DNA from: Mycobacterium simiae
Lineage (GTDB): Bacteria > Actinomycetota > Actinomycetes > Mycobacteriales > Mycobacteriaceae
Reading direction: 5' to 3'
NCBI RefSeq assembly: GCF_010727605.1
Contig: NZ_AP022568.1
Span: forward strand, 310,001-374,000
DNA: 64,000 bases
How positions within the stretch are numbered: the stretch's first letter is position 1; the number at the start of each line of letters is the position of its first letter. The notes under the pieces are model-generated. The model did no database searches, had not been told where the DNA came from, and saw only the letters and a list, made by a program, of their open reading frames with translations. The position numbers were made by a program, and so were the translations under genes. Shown in pieces: positions 28,650 to 41,742 of this stretch.

Positions 28650-28743
28650 TGCGTCATCCTTCCGTACTGACTAATGTTAGTTAGGCAAATTATTTTAGGC
28701 GCCCTTGACTCAACCGGCTCAGCCGGGCGATTGCAACCGAGCG

Positions 28744-29994
28744 CTATCCGCTGTCTCCATGCAAAAACGTCACGATCGCGTCGACAATGCGACTGGCCAT
28801 CAGCGTCTTCGACCCGTGCTGCAACGCCGATTCGGTGCCGTCGGACGCCAGCAGCCAGCCGTCGTTGTTGTCCACCTCGAATGCCCTGCCATCACCGACA
28901 GCGTTGACGACCAGCAGGTCACATCCCTTGCGGCGCAACTTAGCTCGGGCATGGAACAGCACGTCGCCGTTGGCGTCGCCGGTCTCCGCGGCGAAGCCGA
29001 CGATGGCCCGCATATTAGGCAGCTCGCCGTGGGCCCGCGCGCGCACCGCGCCGGCCAACACGTCGTCGTTGCGCACCAGCCGGATCACCGGCGGTTCGTC
29101 CTTGTCGTTCGGGCCCTTTTTGATCTTGGCGGCGGCAACCTGCGCCGGTCGGAAGTCGGCGACCGCGGCGGCCATCACCAGCACGTCGGCATCGGGCGCA
29201 TGCTTGGAGACCGCGTCGGCCAGCTGCTGCGCCGAGCTGACGTGCACCACCTCGACGCCGGCTGGATCGATCAGCCCGACCGTGTGGCCGGCGATCAGCG
29301 TGACCTCGGCACCCCGCTGGGCGGCGACCCGCGCGACGGCGTAGCCCTGCTTGCCGGAGCTGCGGTTGCCGATGAAGCGCACCGGATCGATCGCCTCTCG
29401 GGTGCCGCCGGCGGTCACCAATAGCTTGCGGCCGGCCAGGTCGTACCGCAGCGCATCGGGACGTTCCAGCAGCAGGTGGGCCAGGGTGGTGATCTCCTCG
29501 GCCTCGGGCAGCCTGCCCTTGCCGCTGTCGCTGCCGGTGAGCCGTCCGAATGCCGGTTCCAACACCACCGCGCCGCGGCGCCGCAAGGTGGCGACGTTCT
29601 CGACGGTGGCCGGGTGCAGCCACATCTCGGTGTGCATGGCGGGCGCGAACAGCACCGGGCAGCGAGCCGTGAGCAGGGTGGCGGTCAGCAGGTCGTCGGC
29701 TCGGCCGTGGACGGCGCGGGCCAACAGGTCGGCCGTCGCGGGCGCCACCACGACCAGGTCCGCCTGCTGGCCCAGCCGGACGTGCGGCACCTCGGAAACG
29801 TCGGAGAAGACGCCGGTGTGCACCGGCTGCCCGGAGAGGGCCTCGAAGGTGGCGGCCCCGACGAAGCGCAACGCGGATTCGGTGGGGATGACGCGGACCT
29901 CATGGCCGGCCTCGGCAAGCTGTCGTACGACTGTGCATGCCTTGTACGCGGCGATCCCCCCGGAGACGCCGACTACGACCCGCTTGCGATCCAC
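28744..29994 (-). CDS. coaBC: Bifunctional phosphopantothenoylcysteine decarboxylase/synthetase
   Basis: Two successive steps of coenzyme A synthesis in one protein, 416 aa. The N-terminal CoaC flavoprotein domain (1-190) has GVSGGIAAYKA, the substrate-clamp region and PAMHTEMW. The CoaB synthetase domain (from about 195) shows LVTAGGTREAIDPVRFIGNRSSGKQG and the lysine-rich KIKKGPNDK. Formerly called dfp (Rv1391). GTG start with AGGAAGGG upstream. Sits between rpoZ and metK, as in M. tuberculosis. Confidence 0.96.
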   Translation of the reverse strand: MDRKRVVVGVSGGIAAYKACTVVRQLAEAGHEVRVIPTESALRFVGAATFEALSGQPVHTGVFSDVSEVPHVRLGQQADLVVVAPATADLLARAVHGRADDLLTATLLTARCPVLFAPAMHTEMWLHPATVENVATLRRRGAVVLEPAFGRLTGSDSGKGRLPEAEEITTLAHLLLERPDALRYDLAGRKLLVTAGGTREAIDPVRFIGNRSSGKQGYAVARVAAQRGAEVTLIAGHTVGLIDPAGVEVVHVSSAQQLADAVSKHAPDADVLVMAAAVADFRPAQVAAAKIKKGPNDKDEPPVIRLVRNDDVLAGAVRARAHGELPNMRAIVGFAAETGDANGDVLFHARAKLRRKGCDLLVVNAVGDGRAFEVDNNDGWLLASDGTESALQHGSKTLMASRIVDAIVTFLHGDSG

Positions 29995-30060
29995 CTATGC
30001 CGGCCCTTCCTCGCTGAAGCGGCTCCCGATGACGATCACGGCGCGCCCGGCCCCGACCCG

Positions 30061-30384
30061 TTACTCGCCTTCGGTGTGTTCAAGCAGGTCGCCGTGGATC
30101 TCGCGCATCGCGATCGAGAGCGGCTTTTCCTGCAGTCCCGGCTCGACCAGCGGTCCGACGTACTCGAGGATGCCCTCGCCGAGCTGGTTGTAGTAGTCGT
30201 TGATCTGCCGGGCACGTTTGGCGGCGTAAATCACCAGCGCGTACTTGCTCGAGACGCGGTCCAGCAACTCGTCGATCGGGGGATTGGTGATGCCCAACGG
30301 GGTGTCGTAGGCGTGTTGTCCACCGGAGGACGGATCGAAATGATCCACGGCGGACAGCGATGTGTCGGACTGCGGCATGCTCAC
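30061..30384 (-). CDS. rpoZ: RNA polymerase omega subunit
   Basis: 107 aa. Omega stabilises the beta-prime subunit during RNA polymerase assembly. Strongly conserved core [37 protein letters not shown]. Start chosen at the GTG of MSMPQSD, which has AGGAGA eight bases upstream and matches the M. tuberculosis protein (MSISQSD). Eighty-five bases downstream of gmk and 66 upstream of coaBC, probably one transcript. Confidence 0.96.
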   Translation of the reverse strand: MSMPQSDTSLSAVDHFDPSSGGQHAYDTPLGITNPPIDELLDRVSSKYALVIYAAKRARQINDYYNQLGEGILEYVGPLVEPGLQEKPLSIAMREIHGDLLEHTEGE

Positions 30385-30469
30385 GAAGACTTTCTCCTGG
30401 CGCTTGATCTGTTCAAGAGCGGTTGAAACAGCTAAAACTTTGATTCTCGATCGCGCCTGGCTAGTCGGC

Positions 30470-31096
30470 TCATGCCGTGCCAGGCGCGTTTCCCACCAGC
30501 AAGGATACCAATTCTGCGCAGGCAGACTCCAATTGCCTGTTGACCACCACCAGGTCGAAGTCATCCTGGGCGGCCAGTTCCACCCGAGCGGTTTCCAGCC
30601 GGCGCGCCATCGCCTCGGGCGTCTCGGTACCCCGCCCGACGAGTCTGGCCTGCAAATCTTCCCAGCTCGGCGGGGCCAAAAACACTGTGATGACCTCCGG
30701 CATGGCCTTCTTGATCGCGCGGGCGCCGGCCAAATCTACCTCGATGAGCACCGGGAATCCCGCGCGGGTCGCGGCCAGCACCGGCGCCGCCAAGGTACCC
30801 GACCGCTGCAGTCCACCGTGAATTTCGGCCCATTCCAGCAGGGCGCCCTGGTCGATGAGCTCTTGGAAGCGGGCGGGGCTCACGAAGTGGTAATCGACCC
30901 CGTCGACCTCTCCCGGACGCGGCGCCCGCGTCGTGGCCGAGACGCTGAAGTGCAGGTTCGGGATGCGCTCGCGCAGGCACCGAACCACTGTCGACTTGCC
31001 GACCGCCGAGGGACCGGACAGCACGACCACACAACCCTGGCCTGCCGGCTCAGGGCGCGCGACGTGCTCGACGTCCGGTCCCCCATCGGCGCTCAT
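30470..31096 (-). CDS. gmk: Guanylate kinase
   Basis: Phosphorylates GMP to GDP. 208 aa. Walker A loop [12 protein letters not shown] (residue 25 on), the GMP-binding segment [21 protein letters not shown] and the lid region [14 protein letters not shown] are all present. ATG at 31096 was chosen with GAGG about eight bases upstream and equal length to the M. tuberculosis protein. Follows mihF on the same strand. Confidence 0.96.
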   Translation of the reverse strand: MSADGGPDVEHVARPEPAGQGCVVVLSGPSAVGKSTVVRCLRERIPNLHFSVSATTRAPRPGEVDGVDYHFVSPARFQELIDQGALLEWAEIHGGLQRSGTLAAPVLAATRAGFPVLIEVDLAGARAIKKAMPEVITVFLAPPSWEDLQARLVGRGTETPEAMARRLETARVELAAQDDFDLVVVNRQLESACAELVSLLVGNAPGTA

Positions 31097-31150
31097 TGGC
31101 GCGCCTCGACGGGTGCGCCCACAGGCCATGCGGCCTGCATTGTCCGCAAG

Positions 31151-31468
31151 CTAGGCGGAGCCGAACTTTTCCAGCAGGGCCTTGCGCTGGCGGTCGCCGA
31201 GCCCACGCAGGCGGCGGGTCGGGGCGATCTCGAGCTCGGTCATGATCTCCTGCGCCTTGACCTTGCCCACCTTCGGCAACGCCTCCAGCAGCGCGGACAC
31301 CTTCATCTTGCCCAGGACTTCGTCGCTCTCGGCGTCCTTGAGAACCTGGGTGAGGTTGGTGCCGCCCCGCTTGAGGCGGTCTTTCAGCTCTGCTCTGGCT
31401 CGACGTGCGGCAGCCGCCTTCTCCAACGCGGCCGCGCGCTGCTCGTCGGTCAACTGGGGAAGGGCCAC
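31151..31468 (-). CDS. mihF: Mycobacterial integration host factor mIHF
   Basis: 105 aa nucleoid-associated DNA-binding protein, essential in M. tuberculosis and originally found as the host factor for phage L5 integration. Basic N-terminal helix (LEKAAAARRARAELKDRLKRG) and the helix-two-turn-helix ending PTRRLRGLGDRQRKALLEKFG. GTG start with GGAGGAA upstream; the frame extends 24 codons further but without conservation. Nearly invariant in the genus. Confidence 0.97.
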   Translation of the reverse strand: MALPQLTDEQRAAALEKAAAARRARAELKDRLKRGGTNLTQVLKDAESDEVLGKMKVSALLEALPKVGKVKAQEIMTELEIAPTRRLRGLGDRQRKALLEKFGSA

Positions 31469-31552
31469 GATTCCTCCGTATCTGATCAATCTTTTTGTCT
31501 CTGCCGGGCGCTTGAGCCCAGCGGAGACGACCGTACTCACGGTTCCTGACGA

Positions 31553-31558
31553 AATCTA
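31553..31558 (-). promoter_or_regulatory. Possible -10 box of mihF
   Basis: Minus-strand TAGATT about 85 bases before the mihF GTG, which would give a 5' leader of roughly 75 nt. Weak evidence: only the hexamer and its position. Confidence 0.25.
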
Positions 31559-31935
31559 ACCCGACCCCCAGGTTATGGGGTCAAATGCCCAGCTTGTGCC
31601 CCGCCGTCGGGTGCATGCACGGGCAGGCTTCGGCATCGCTGGCAACGGCCGTATCCCGCGCTCGCGCGGGTGCGGCGTCAGCCCGGGCCGTAGCGGCAAT
31701 TTGGCCTCTGCCTGGGCTTTTTGCCCGGCAGTCGGGATGGGCGGGTGCTGCGCCTGGCGCCCCGCGAAAGCCGTTGGGAGGTAGCCGTGCGGGCTGGTGC
31801 GGCGGATCACGATTTGCCGCGGCGTGTCGCGCGTGTCGCGGCGCCGACAAAGCCCAGGTCTACGGGTCGATGCGGGCGGAGGTGTCGGAGCGGGCGGTTA
31901 ACCGGGCCGCCGGCAGGGACCGTTAGCGGGCCGCG
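31559..31935. other. Non-coding gap between mihF and pyrF
   Basis: About 380 bases with no gene I can support. In M. tuberculosis a PE/PPE pair (PE15-PPE20) occupies this place. The gap holds a perfect 10-bp palindrome GTGCATGCAC (31611-31620) and a short hairpin CCCGCG-CTCG-CGCGGG (31655-31670). The open frames here have no recognisable homology and look like GC-driven noise. Confidence 0.5.
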
Positions 31936-32759
31936 TTACCGGGTCCACAGGTAGGCGACGGCGTCGAGTATCCGCTCGGCCGCCGCGCGCAGCTCCGGCA
32001 CTTTCGGTCCGGCCCGCAGCACGTCGCGTGCCACCACGGGCAGCAGCTGGTCCAGCGCAGCCCCACCGAGGCCACCAAGCGCTTCGGGACGGCCACCCTG
32101 CGCCCCCACCCCCGGAACCAGCACCGGTCCTCCCAGCGCGCTCACATCAGGCGCCTCGAAGACCGTGGCGCCCAGCACCACCCCGACATAGCCTGGCCCG
32201 GCCGGGTGGGCGGACCGGTTGACGACCGCGGCCTGGTCCACGATCAATTGGGCGACGGTGCGCCCGTCGAAGGTGGCACGCTGCACGGTCCCGCCCTCCG
32301 GATTGGACGTCGCCGCGAGCACGAACACCCCCCGGTTGTGGGCCGCGGCCGTTTCCAGCAGCGGCCGCAACGAGCCGAAACCCAGATACGGCGAAGCGGT
32401 CACCGCGTCGGCGGCCAGCGGCGAGTCGCCCGCCCAGGCCGCGGCGTAGGCCGCCATCGTGGTCCCGATGTCGCCGCGTTTGGCGTCGGCCAGCACCAGC
32501 ACCCCGACCGAGCGCAGCGCGGCGATCGTGTGTTCCAGCACCGCGTAGCCGGCGGCGCCGTAGGACTCGAAGAACGCCACCTGTGGCTTGACGACCGCAA
32601 ACCCCGCAAAGGCCTCGACGCAGATGTCGCAGAACTTGGCCAGCCCGTCGGGGGTGGCCGGCAGCTCCCATGACCGCAGCAGTTCGGGATGCGGGTCGAT
32701 GCCCAGACACAACGGCCCGCGGCTCGCCTTCGCCTCGGCCAGCCGGACCCCGAACCCCG

Positions 32760-32763
<4 letters not shown>
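31936..32763 (-). CDS. pyrF: Orotidine 5'-phosphate decarboxylase
   Basis: Last step of UMP synthesis. 275 aa, the longer type-2 form found in mycobacteria. Substrate-binding start [11 protein letters not shown] and catalytic segment [20 protein letters not shown] with the active-site Lys/Asp. GTG start overlaps the carB stop by 4 nt (GTGA). Last gene of the pyr operon. Confidence 0.96.
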
Positions 32764-36124
<3,361 letters not shown>

Positions 36125-36125
<1 letters not shown>

Positions 36126-37267
36126 TAGCGGCCCCTTGCGCTTTGTTGGGCAGCCATCAGGTCGATGAACTGGTCGAACAGATATTCGGCATCGTGCGGG
36201 CCGGCCGCGGCCTCCGGATGGTATTGCACCGAGAATGCGCGCCCACTGGTGAGTTTGACGCCCTCGACGACTCCGTCGTTGGCGCAGGTGTGGCTGACGA
36301 CCGCCTCGCCGAACGGGGTGTCGAACCGCTGGCCGGCCTCCCCTTCCAGCGCGAAGCCGTGGTTCTGGGCCGTCACGGCGACTCGTCCGGTGGCGTGGTC
36401 CATCACCGGGATGTTGATGCCGCGGTGGCCGAAGACCATCTTGTAAGTGGCCAGGCCCAGCGCCCGGCCCAGGATTTGATTGCCGAAGCAGATGCCGAAC
36501 AACGGGATTCCGGCGTCGAGCACCTGGCGGGTCAGCGCGACTGTGTGGTCCGCGGTGGCCGGGTCGCCGGGCCCGTTAGACAAGAACACGCCGTCCGGCT
36601 TGATCTCGGCGATGTGCTCGAAGGACGCCCACGCCGGCAGCACGTGGCTGCGGACCCCGCGGCGGGAAAAGTTGCGCGGCGTGTTCGTCTTGATCCCCAA
36701 ATCCAGCGCGGCAACCGTAAAACGTTGCGACACTTCGGGTTCCACAATGTAGGCGTCCGGGGTGCTGACTTCGCCGGCGAGATCGGCGCCCAGCATCGAC
36801 GGCTGGTTGCGCACCCGCTCCACCAGCTCGGCCGGGTCGGCGAGCGCGGCACCGGAGAACACCCCGGCCTTCATCGAGCCGCGGCTGCGCAGATGCCGCA
36901 CCACGGCGCGGGTGTCGATACCGGCGATCCCCACGATGCCCTGGCGGATCAGCTCATCCTCGAGCGTCCCGGTGGCCCGCCAGCTGGAGGGCCGCGGCGA
37001 CGGGTCGCGGATCGCGTAACCGGCCACCCAGATCTTGTCGCCGCGGCTTTCAGCATCCTCGGCGTTCCAGCCCGTATTGCCGATCTGCGGTGCGGTGGCG
37101 ATCACGATCTGGCGGTGATAACTGGGGTCGGTCAGCGTCTCCTGGTAGCCCGACATCCCGGTGGAGAACACTGCCTCGCCGAGGGTTTCGCCGATCCTGC
37201 CGAATGGCCGGCCCGCGAAGACGCTCCCGTCTTCGAGTACCAGCAGAGCCCCGGTGGTCACGGTCAC
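36125..37267 (-). CDS. carA: Carbamoyl-phosphate synthase small (glutaminase) subunit
   Basis: 380 aa. The N-terminal CPSase domain ([16 protein letters not shown]) is followed by a class-I glutamine amidotransferase with the nucleophile Cys in [17 protein letters not shown] and the His/Glu pair in [10 protein letters not shown]. Supplies ammonia to CarB. GTG 37267 overlaps the preceding stop by 4 nt (GTGA), which decides against the longer frame. Confidence 0.96.
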
Positions 37268-37761
37268 GCGGCGTCCTCCAGCCAGCCGTCGTAGTTGTCG
37301 CGGTTGCCTGCCCGAAATCCGGTGTCGATCTCGACGCCGGATGGGAGCCGCCATCGGATGGCCAGTATCCCACTGCGGGCCGCGACCTTTCCGGCCATGA
37401 CGCGCTCGGTCCGCACCTCGGTGATCGCGCTTTGCGGAATCCAGATCGGGTTGGCCCGCACGCGTTCCAGCAGGATCCCTTCGGGGTAGCGACTCAGCAC
37501 GGCCTTGCTGCGATAGCCGAGGTCACCGGCCGTCACGCGCTCGTTGCGTTCCGGCGCCATCGTTGACCCGACATACACGCCGCGCAGCGTCGTGGTCGCC
37601 ATGCCGACCTCGTCGGGTACCGGGGGCAGGGTGCCGATCAGCTCCTGCTGGCGCTCGGCGCGGCGGCGCCAGCCGAGCATCATCACCTGGATGACCACCG
37701 CGATCGCCACCACCAGCACGGCCGCGAAGATCAGCGACCCCACCAGCGTTCCCGAATTCAT
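37264..37761 (-). CDS. Membrane-anchored protein within the pyr operon (Rv1382-like)
   Basis: 165 aa. One N-terminal transmembrane helix ([24 protein letters not shown], split here only for description) precedes a soluble beta-rich domain with conserved [14 protein letters not shown] and a C-terminal [26 protein letters not shown], resembling a PH-like domain. No known enzymatic role. It is coupled by 4-nt overlaps to pyrC upstream and carA downstream, as in M. tuberculosis, so its conserved position inside the operon is its most informative feature. Confidence 0.88.
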   Translation of the reverse strand: MNSGTLVGSLIFAAVLVVAIAVVIQVMMLGWRRRAERQQELIGTLPPVPDEVGMATTTLRGVYVGSTMAPERNERVTAGDLGYRSKAVLSRYPEGILLERVRANPIWIPQSAITEVRTERVMAGKVAARSGILAIRWRLPSGVEIDTGFRAGNRDNYDGWLEDAA

Positions 37762-39062
37762 GCCGGGCTCTTCCCGTCGCGGGCGGTGATCTTGCCGCGC
37801 AACAGCGTGGCCGTCACGACGGCGGGCAACGTCATCGACTCGAAAGGCGTGTTGGACGACCGGCTGGCCAGGTCTGTCCCGGTGACCGTCCAGGTCGCGT
37901 CGGGGTCGACGACCGTCAGGTTGGCTGGCTCCCCCACCGCGAGCGGGCGGCCCTGGTCCGGTAATCCGACGATGCGCGCCGGGTTTTCGCTCATCACCCG
38001 GGCCACGTCCCGCCAGCTCAACAGCCCGGGTGCGACCATCGTCTGCACCACCACCGACAGCGCCGTCTGCAACCCCAGCATGCCGGGCCGGGCGGCGGAG
38101 AACTCGCAGCATTTCTCGTGCTCGGCGTGCGGGGCATGATCGGTGGCCACACAGTCGATGATCCCGTCGGCCAGCGCCTGGCGCAGCGCAACCGCGTCGG
38201 CGGCTTCGCGCAGCGGCGGATTCACGCGGTTAACCCCGTCGTAGCTGACCAGCGTGGTGTCGTCGAGCAACAGATGATGCGGCGTCACCTCTGCGGTTAT
38301 CGAAATGCCTTGCCCCCTAGCCCATTTCAGCAGCTCGACGGTCCCCGCAGTGGAGGCGTGACAGATGTGCACGCGGGCGCCGGCATCGCGGGCCAGCAGC
38401 GCGTCGCGGGCGACGATCGATTCCTCGGCGGCCCGGGGCCATCCCGTGAGTCCCAGCCGGGACGCCGTCGGCCCCTCGTGCGCCACCGCCCCGACGGTCA
38501 GCCTCGGCTCCTCGGCGTGCTGGGCGATCAGCACGCCGAGCCCGGTGGCGTACTCCAGGGCCCGGCGCATGATCAGCGGATCGTGCACACAGGTGCCGTC
38601 ATCGGAGAACATCCGCACCTGCGCGGCACCGGCCGCCATCATGCCCATCTCGGTCAGCTCGGTTCCGGCCAGCCCGACGGTGACGGCGCCGACCGGATGC
38701 ACATCCACCAGCCCCACCTGCTGACCGCGGTGCCAGACGTGATCGGTGACCACCGGGCTGTCGGCTACCGGGTTGGTGTTGGCCATCGCGAACACCGCGG
38801 TGTAGCCGCCCAGCGCGGCTGCGGCCGAGCCGGTTTCGATGTCCTCGGCGTATTCGCGACCGGGTTCGCGCAGGTGGGTGTGCAGGTCCACGAAGCCCGG
38901 CAACAACACGTGACCGGTCGCGTCGATGACGTCGGCCGTGTCGGGTATCGGCAGTCCGGTCCCGATTTCGGCGATCTGCCCTTCAAAACCGGGGCTGCCG
39001 ATCCGGACGTCCACCCGCTCGCCTTCGCCGTACAACCGAACGCCGCGCAGCAGCACTGTCAC
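37758..39062 (-). CDS. pyrC: Dihydroorotase
   Basis: Cyclises carbamoyl-aspartate to dihydroorotate. 434 aa amidohydrolase. Metal ligands in [12 protein letters not shown], and further motifs [29 protein letters not shown] and [17 protein letters not shown] start overlaps pyrB by 4 nt (GTGA); the stop overlaps the Rv1382-like ATG. Confidence 0.97.
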   Translation of the reverse strand: MTVLLRGVRLYGEGERVDVRIGSPGFEGQIAEIGTGLPIPDTADVIDATGHVLLPGFVDLHTHLREPGREYAEDIETGSAAAALGGYTAVFAMANTNPVADSPVVTDHVWHRGQQVGLVDVHPVGAVTVGLAGTELTEMGMMAAGAAQVRMFSDDGTCVHDPLIMRRALEYATGLGVLIAQHAEEPRLTVGAVAHEGPTASRLGLTGWPRAAEESIVARDALLARDAGARVHICHASTAGTVELLKWARGQGISITAEVTPHHLLLDDTTLVSYDGVNRVNPPLREAADAVALRQALADGIIDCVATDHAPHAEHEKCCEFSAARPGMLGLQTALSVVVQTMVAPGLLSWRDVARVMSENPARIVGLPDQGRPLAVGEPANLTVVDPDATWTVTGTDLASRSSNTPFESMTLPAVVTATLLRGKITARDGKSPA

Positions 39063-40024
39063 GAGGCCCCCTCTTTCCCGTCTGTCCCGTCCGATTCCGT
39101 TCCGACCAGGACGTGGAACAGCACGGCCATCCGCACGTGCACTCCGTTGGAGACCTGTTGCAGCACAGCGGATTGCGAGGAATCCGCCACCGATGACGCG
39201 ATTTCCATGCCGCGCACCATCGGGCCCGGGTGCAGCACCACGGCATGTGCCGGCAACATTGCCTGGCGACGGTCGGAAAGCCCGTAGCGCACCGAGTATT
39301 CGCGTACCGACGGGAAGAACCCGCCGTTCATCCGCTCGGCCTGCACCCGCAACATCAGCACGGCGTCGGCGGCGGGCAGTTCGGCGTCGAAGTCATAGGA
39401 GACGGTGGCGGGCCAGCCGTCCACGCCGACCGGCAACAGCGTCGGCGGCGCCACCAGCACCACCTCGGCGCCCAGCGTGGCCAGCAGAGTCACGTTGGAG
39501 CGGGCGACCCGGCTGTGCAGGATGTCTCCCACGATCACGATGCGGCGGCCTTCGATGCCGCCGAGCCGCTGGCGGATGGTCAGTGCGTCCAGCAGCGCCT
39601 GGGTCGGGTGTTCATGGGTGCCGTCACCGGCGTTGATCACCGACGGGCCGGCCTCGTGATCGCGTGTCCAGTCGGCCAGCAGGTGCGCGGCACCGGAGGC
39701 CGGGTGCCGAATGACCAGCGCGTCGGCGCCGGCCGCGTGCAACGTCAGCGCGGTGTCGCGCAGCGATTCACCCTTGCCCACTGAGGATCCCGAGGCGCTG
39801 ACGTTGACCACGTCGGCGCTCATCCATTTCCCGGCCACCTCGAACGACACCCGGGTGCGCGTGGAGTTCTCGTAGAACATCGTGACCACGGTGCGCCCGC
39901 GCAGCGTCGGCAGCTTCTTGATTTCGCGGCCGACCAGGGCCTGGGCGAACCGGTCGGCATCGTCGAGGATCGCCGTGGCGTCGTCACGGCTGAGGTCCCC
40001 GGCGGTCAGCAGATGTCTGGCCAT
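39059..40024 (-). CDS. pyrB: Aspartate carbamoyltransferase catalytic subunit
   Basis: Commits carbamoyl phosphate to pyrimidine synthesis. 321 aa. The carbamoyl-phosphate motif [18 protein letters not shown], the segment [16 protein letters not shown] and the aspartate-binding region [13 protein letters not shown] are visible. ATG overlaps the pyrR stop by one base (TGATG). No regulatory subunit gene is present, as usual in Actinobacteria. Confidence 0.97.
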   Translation of the reverse strand: MARHLLTAGDLSRDDATAILDDADRFAQALVGREIKKLPTLRGRTVVTMFYENSTRTRVSFEVAGKWMSADVVNVSASGSSVGKGESLRDTALTLHAAGADALVIRHPASGAAHLLADWTRDHEAGPSVINAGDGTHEHPTQALLDALTIRQRLGGIEGRRIVIVGDILHSRVARSNVTLLATLGAEVVLVAPPTLLPVGVDGWPATVSYDFDAELPAADAVLMLRVQAERMNGGFFPSVREYSVRYGLSDRRQAMLPAHAVVLHPGPMVRGMEIASSVADSSQSAVLQQVSNGVHVRMAVLFHVLVGTESDGTDGKEGAS

Positions 40025-40599
40025 CAGTCCTCGTCCCGTGCCAGGACGACTCCGTCGCGGTCGTCGTGCTCGCGCAGCAGGACGTGCACACTCTCGGTTC
40101 GCGACGTCGGCACGTTCTTGCCGACGTAGTCGGCGCGTACCGGCAGCTCGCGGTGGCCCCGGTCGACGAGTACCGCCAATTGCACGGCTCGCGGGCGGCC
40201 GACGTCGCGCAGCGCGTCCAGCGCAGATCGCACCGAGCGACCCGAATACAGCACGTCGTCGACGAGGATCACCAGCGCGTCGTCGATGCCCCCGACGGGG
40301 ATCGAGGTGACCTCCAGCGGGCGCGGCGGTTTGATGTTCAAATCGTCGCGGTACAAGGTGATGTCGAGTGCCCCGTGGCCGACCTCGACGCCGCTGAATT
40401 CGCCGATGTGGGCGGCGAGGCGGGAAGCCAGGATTACCCCGCGGGTCGGGATGCCCAACAGGACCACCCGGGGTGCGTCGGGACCGCCGTCGAGCGCGGT
40501 CTTTTCGATGATCTGATGCGCGATACGGGAAATGGTTCGACCCACGTCGGCCGCCGACATCAATTCGCGACCGGTTGCGGAATCACCCGCGGCACTCAT
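40024..40599 (-). CDS. pyrR: Pyrimidine operon regulator / uracil phosphoribosyltransferase PyrR
   Basis: 191 aa. Has the phosphoribosyl-pyrophosphate loop [20 protein letters not shown] and the PyrR N-terminal region [17 protein letters not shown]. Binds UMP and the pyr leader RNA, and may form UMP from uracil. First gene of the operon, so expression of pyrB-C-carA-B-pyrF depends on its translation start. Its leader contains a PyrR-binding loop next to the ribosome-binding site. Confidence 0.96.
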   Translation of the reverse strand: MSAAGDSATGRELMSAADVGRTISRIAHQIIEKTALDGGPDAPRVVLLGIPTRGVILASRLAAHIGEFSGVEVGHGALDITLYRDDLNIKPPRPLEVTSIPVGGIDDALVILVDDVLYSGRSVRSALDALRDVGRPRAVQLAVLVDRGHRELPVRADYVGKNVPTSRTESVHVLLREHDDRDGVVLARDED

Positions 40600-40610
40600 G
40601 CGAAACCTTG

Positions 40611-40639
40611 ACCTCCTTCTCCGCCTCTCCGGACGGATC
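40611..40639 (-). promoter_or_regulatory. PyrR-binding RNA loop and ribosome-binding site of the pyr operon
   Basis: Minus-strand transcript: a TCCG/CGGA stem encloses the loop TCCGGAGAGG (40623-40634 region), matching the PyrR-binding core GUCCxGAGAGGC known from Bacillus leaders. The strong purine run AGAAGGAGGT follows at once, 12 bases before the ATG. Binding of PyrR-UMP would cover the ribosome-binding site; in M. smegmatis PyrR is known to repress translation this way. No intrinsic terminator follows, consistent with translational rather than attenuation control. Confidence 0.75.
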
Positions 40640-41090
40640 GTTAAAGGATGTCGACTGCCCGGCAGCCTAGCACCTCGCGACGTGCGGCGCGGCCGGCGTG
40701 TCGGGCCCCGACCGGCGTCGAACCCATGTTCGAATGCGTGTGCTAGCCGCCGTCGATCCGCGGCCACCGCCCTCGATGTGCGCCGCCGCTTGCGGAGGCC
40801 GCCCTCGGCGTACCGGCCGCCCGGCGCGGCCGTGGGGTGGCGAGCACATCGCCCTGGCACGACAGGATTCCTCGCTTCGTGGTGGCAGGTACCTCGGCCG
40901 TGCCGACCTGCGCGACGAATGGCGTCGGCATGTGCGAATACTGCCACTACGCCAACGGACAACCCGGCCGGCGCCTAACGACGCGATCGACGAAAACGGA
41001 TGTCACACAGTGGAGTTCGTCACACCAACCGGGAACGATACCTGAGCTGCGCGCCGCCGCTGCCCGGCGCCCCGGGTAGCGGCGCAACCG
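40640..41090. other. Gap between pyrR and the cellulose-binding protein gene
   Basis: About 450 bases. The part next to pyrR must hold the pyr promoter (a minus-strand TAGGCT near 40665-40672 is a possible -10). The rest has only unsupported open frames, one with a Cys-rich stretch [11 protein letters not shown] at about 40930. The Rv1378c-like gene expected here from M. tuberculosis is absent. Confidence 0.45.
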
Positions 41091-41528
41091 CTAGCCGCAC
41101 GGATATTGCCTGTTGAGAACACAATTTGCCGGCGGTGAGAAGGCACCACTCAGCACTCCTCTGAAACCGCCCGTTGCCGAACCGCCCGGCGCAATGCTGC
41201 GATTCCAGTTGGCGGGGCCGAGGATAAAATGCGTGCCGGACTGAGTGAGGCTGCTGTTCCAGGTGTGTGAAATGCCTTCTCCCGCAGGGAGGTCGAACTC
41301 GATCCGCCAGTCCGTGAGCGGCGCCATAGTCATATTAGTGACGGTGAAGTGCGCGATGAACCCAGTCTGCCACGCATGTTCGACCGACAACGTCGCCGTG
41401 GCGGCAGCGGCGTGAGCGACCGGGGTGATGGCCAGCCCAAGGACGCCCACCGTCAATGCCGTCACGGCCGTCACGGCGACGTGAAGCGCTGTGCGCCCGC
41501 GCTTCACGCATTTGCTCAGTCCGGCCAT
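41091..41528 (-). CDS. Secreted protein consisting of a family-2 carbohydrate-binding module
   Basis: 145 aa. Sec signal peptide (basic RGRTALH, hydrophobic stretch, cleavage near PVAHA-A) followed by a single CBM2-like beta-sandwich: TLSVEHAWQTGFIAHFTVTN, LTDWRIEFDLPAGEGI, HTWNSSLTQSGTHF and GPANWNRSIAPGGSATGGFRG, with the aromatic residues that stack on cellulose/chitin. There is no catalytic domain. It is a close relative of M. tuberculosis Rv1987, which has been called a chitinase-like protein. ATG 41528 chosen by alignment to that protein (MAGL start). Confidence 0.9.
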   Translation of the reverse strand: MAGLSKCVKRGRTALHVAVTAVTALTVGVLGLAITPVAHAAAATATLSVEHAWQTGFIAHFTVTNMTMAPLTDWRIEFDLPAGEGISHTWNSSLTQSGTHFILGPANWNRSIAPGGSATGGFRGVLSGAFSPPANCVLNRQYPCG

Positions 41529-41729
41529 AACGGCCAACACTAAAGCCATGCGGTCGATGTCCGCCGTCGCGACGCGGGCTACGCTGCCGTACCTTTGCCC
41601 AACCGAAACCATCGCGAAACTTTGGCGCGCACAAGACCGCGCCGGCGCCCTGTTCTGACACCCGGTGTTGTCGACGGCACCATAAGCACCTCCAACGATG
41701 ACTCACAGCGAATTCCCTGTTTTCCCAAA

Positions 41730-41735
41730 TAATCT
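41730..41735 (+). promoter_or_regulatory. Leaderless-type -10 box, first of three
   Basis: TAATCT followed by seven bases and GTG. The same layout precedes the next two genes (42575-42580 TAATCT and 43384-43389 TAACCT), each without a ribosome-binding site. It sets the starts of all three at GTG. Confidence 0.6.
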
Positions 41736-41742
41736 GACCCGC

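Noticed and set aside
28650..28743. SAM riboswitch upstream of metK
   Set aside because: The leader is short and AT-rich with only an imperfect dyad; no conserved SAM riboswitch helices were seen.
31655..31670. CCCGCG-CTCG-CGCGGG hairpin as a terminator
   Set aside because: No T-run follows on either strand and the stem is short; could be chance in GC-rich DNA.
31585..31926. 113-codon open frame in the mihF-pyrF gap
   Set aside because: Ala/Arg-rich, no ribosome-binding site, no homology recognised, overlapping alternative frames of similar quality.
40837..41079. 80-codon frame with a Cys-rich [11 protein letters not shown] segment
   Set aside because: Tempting as a small metal-binding peptide or RiPP precursor, but it has no ribosome-binding site or leaderless box and no maturation genes nearby.
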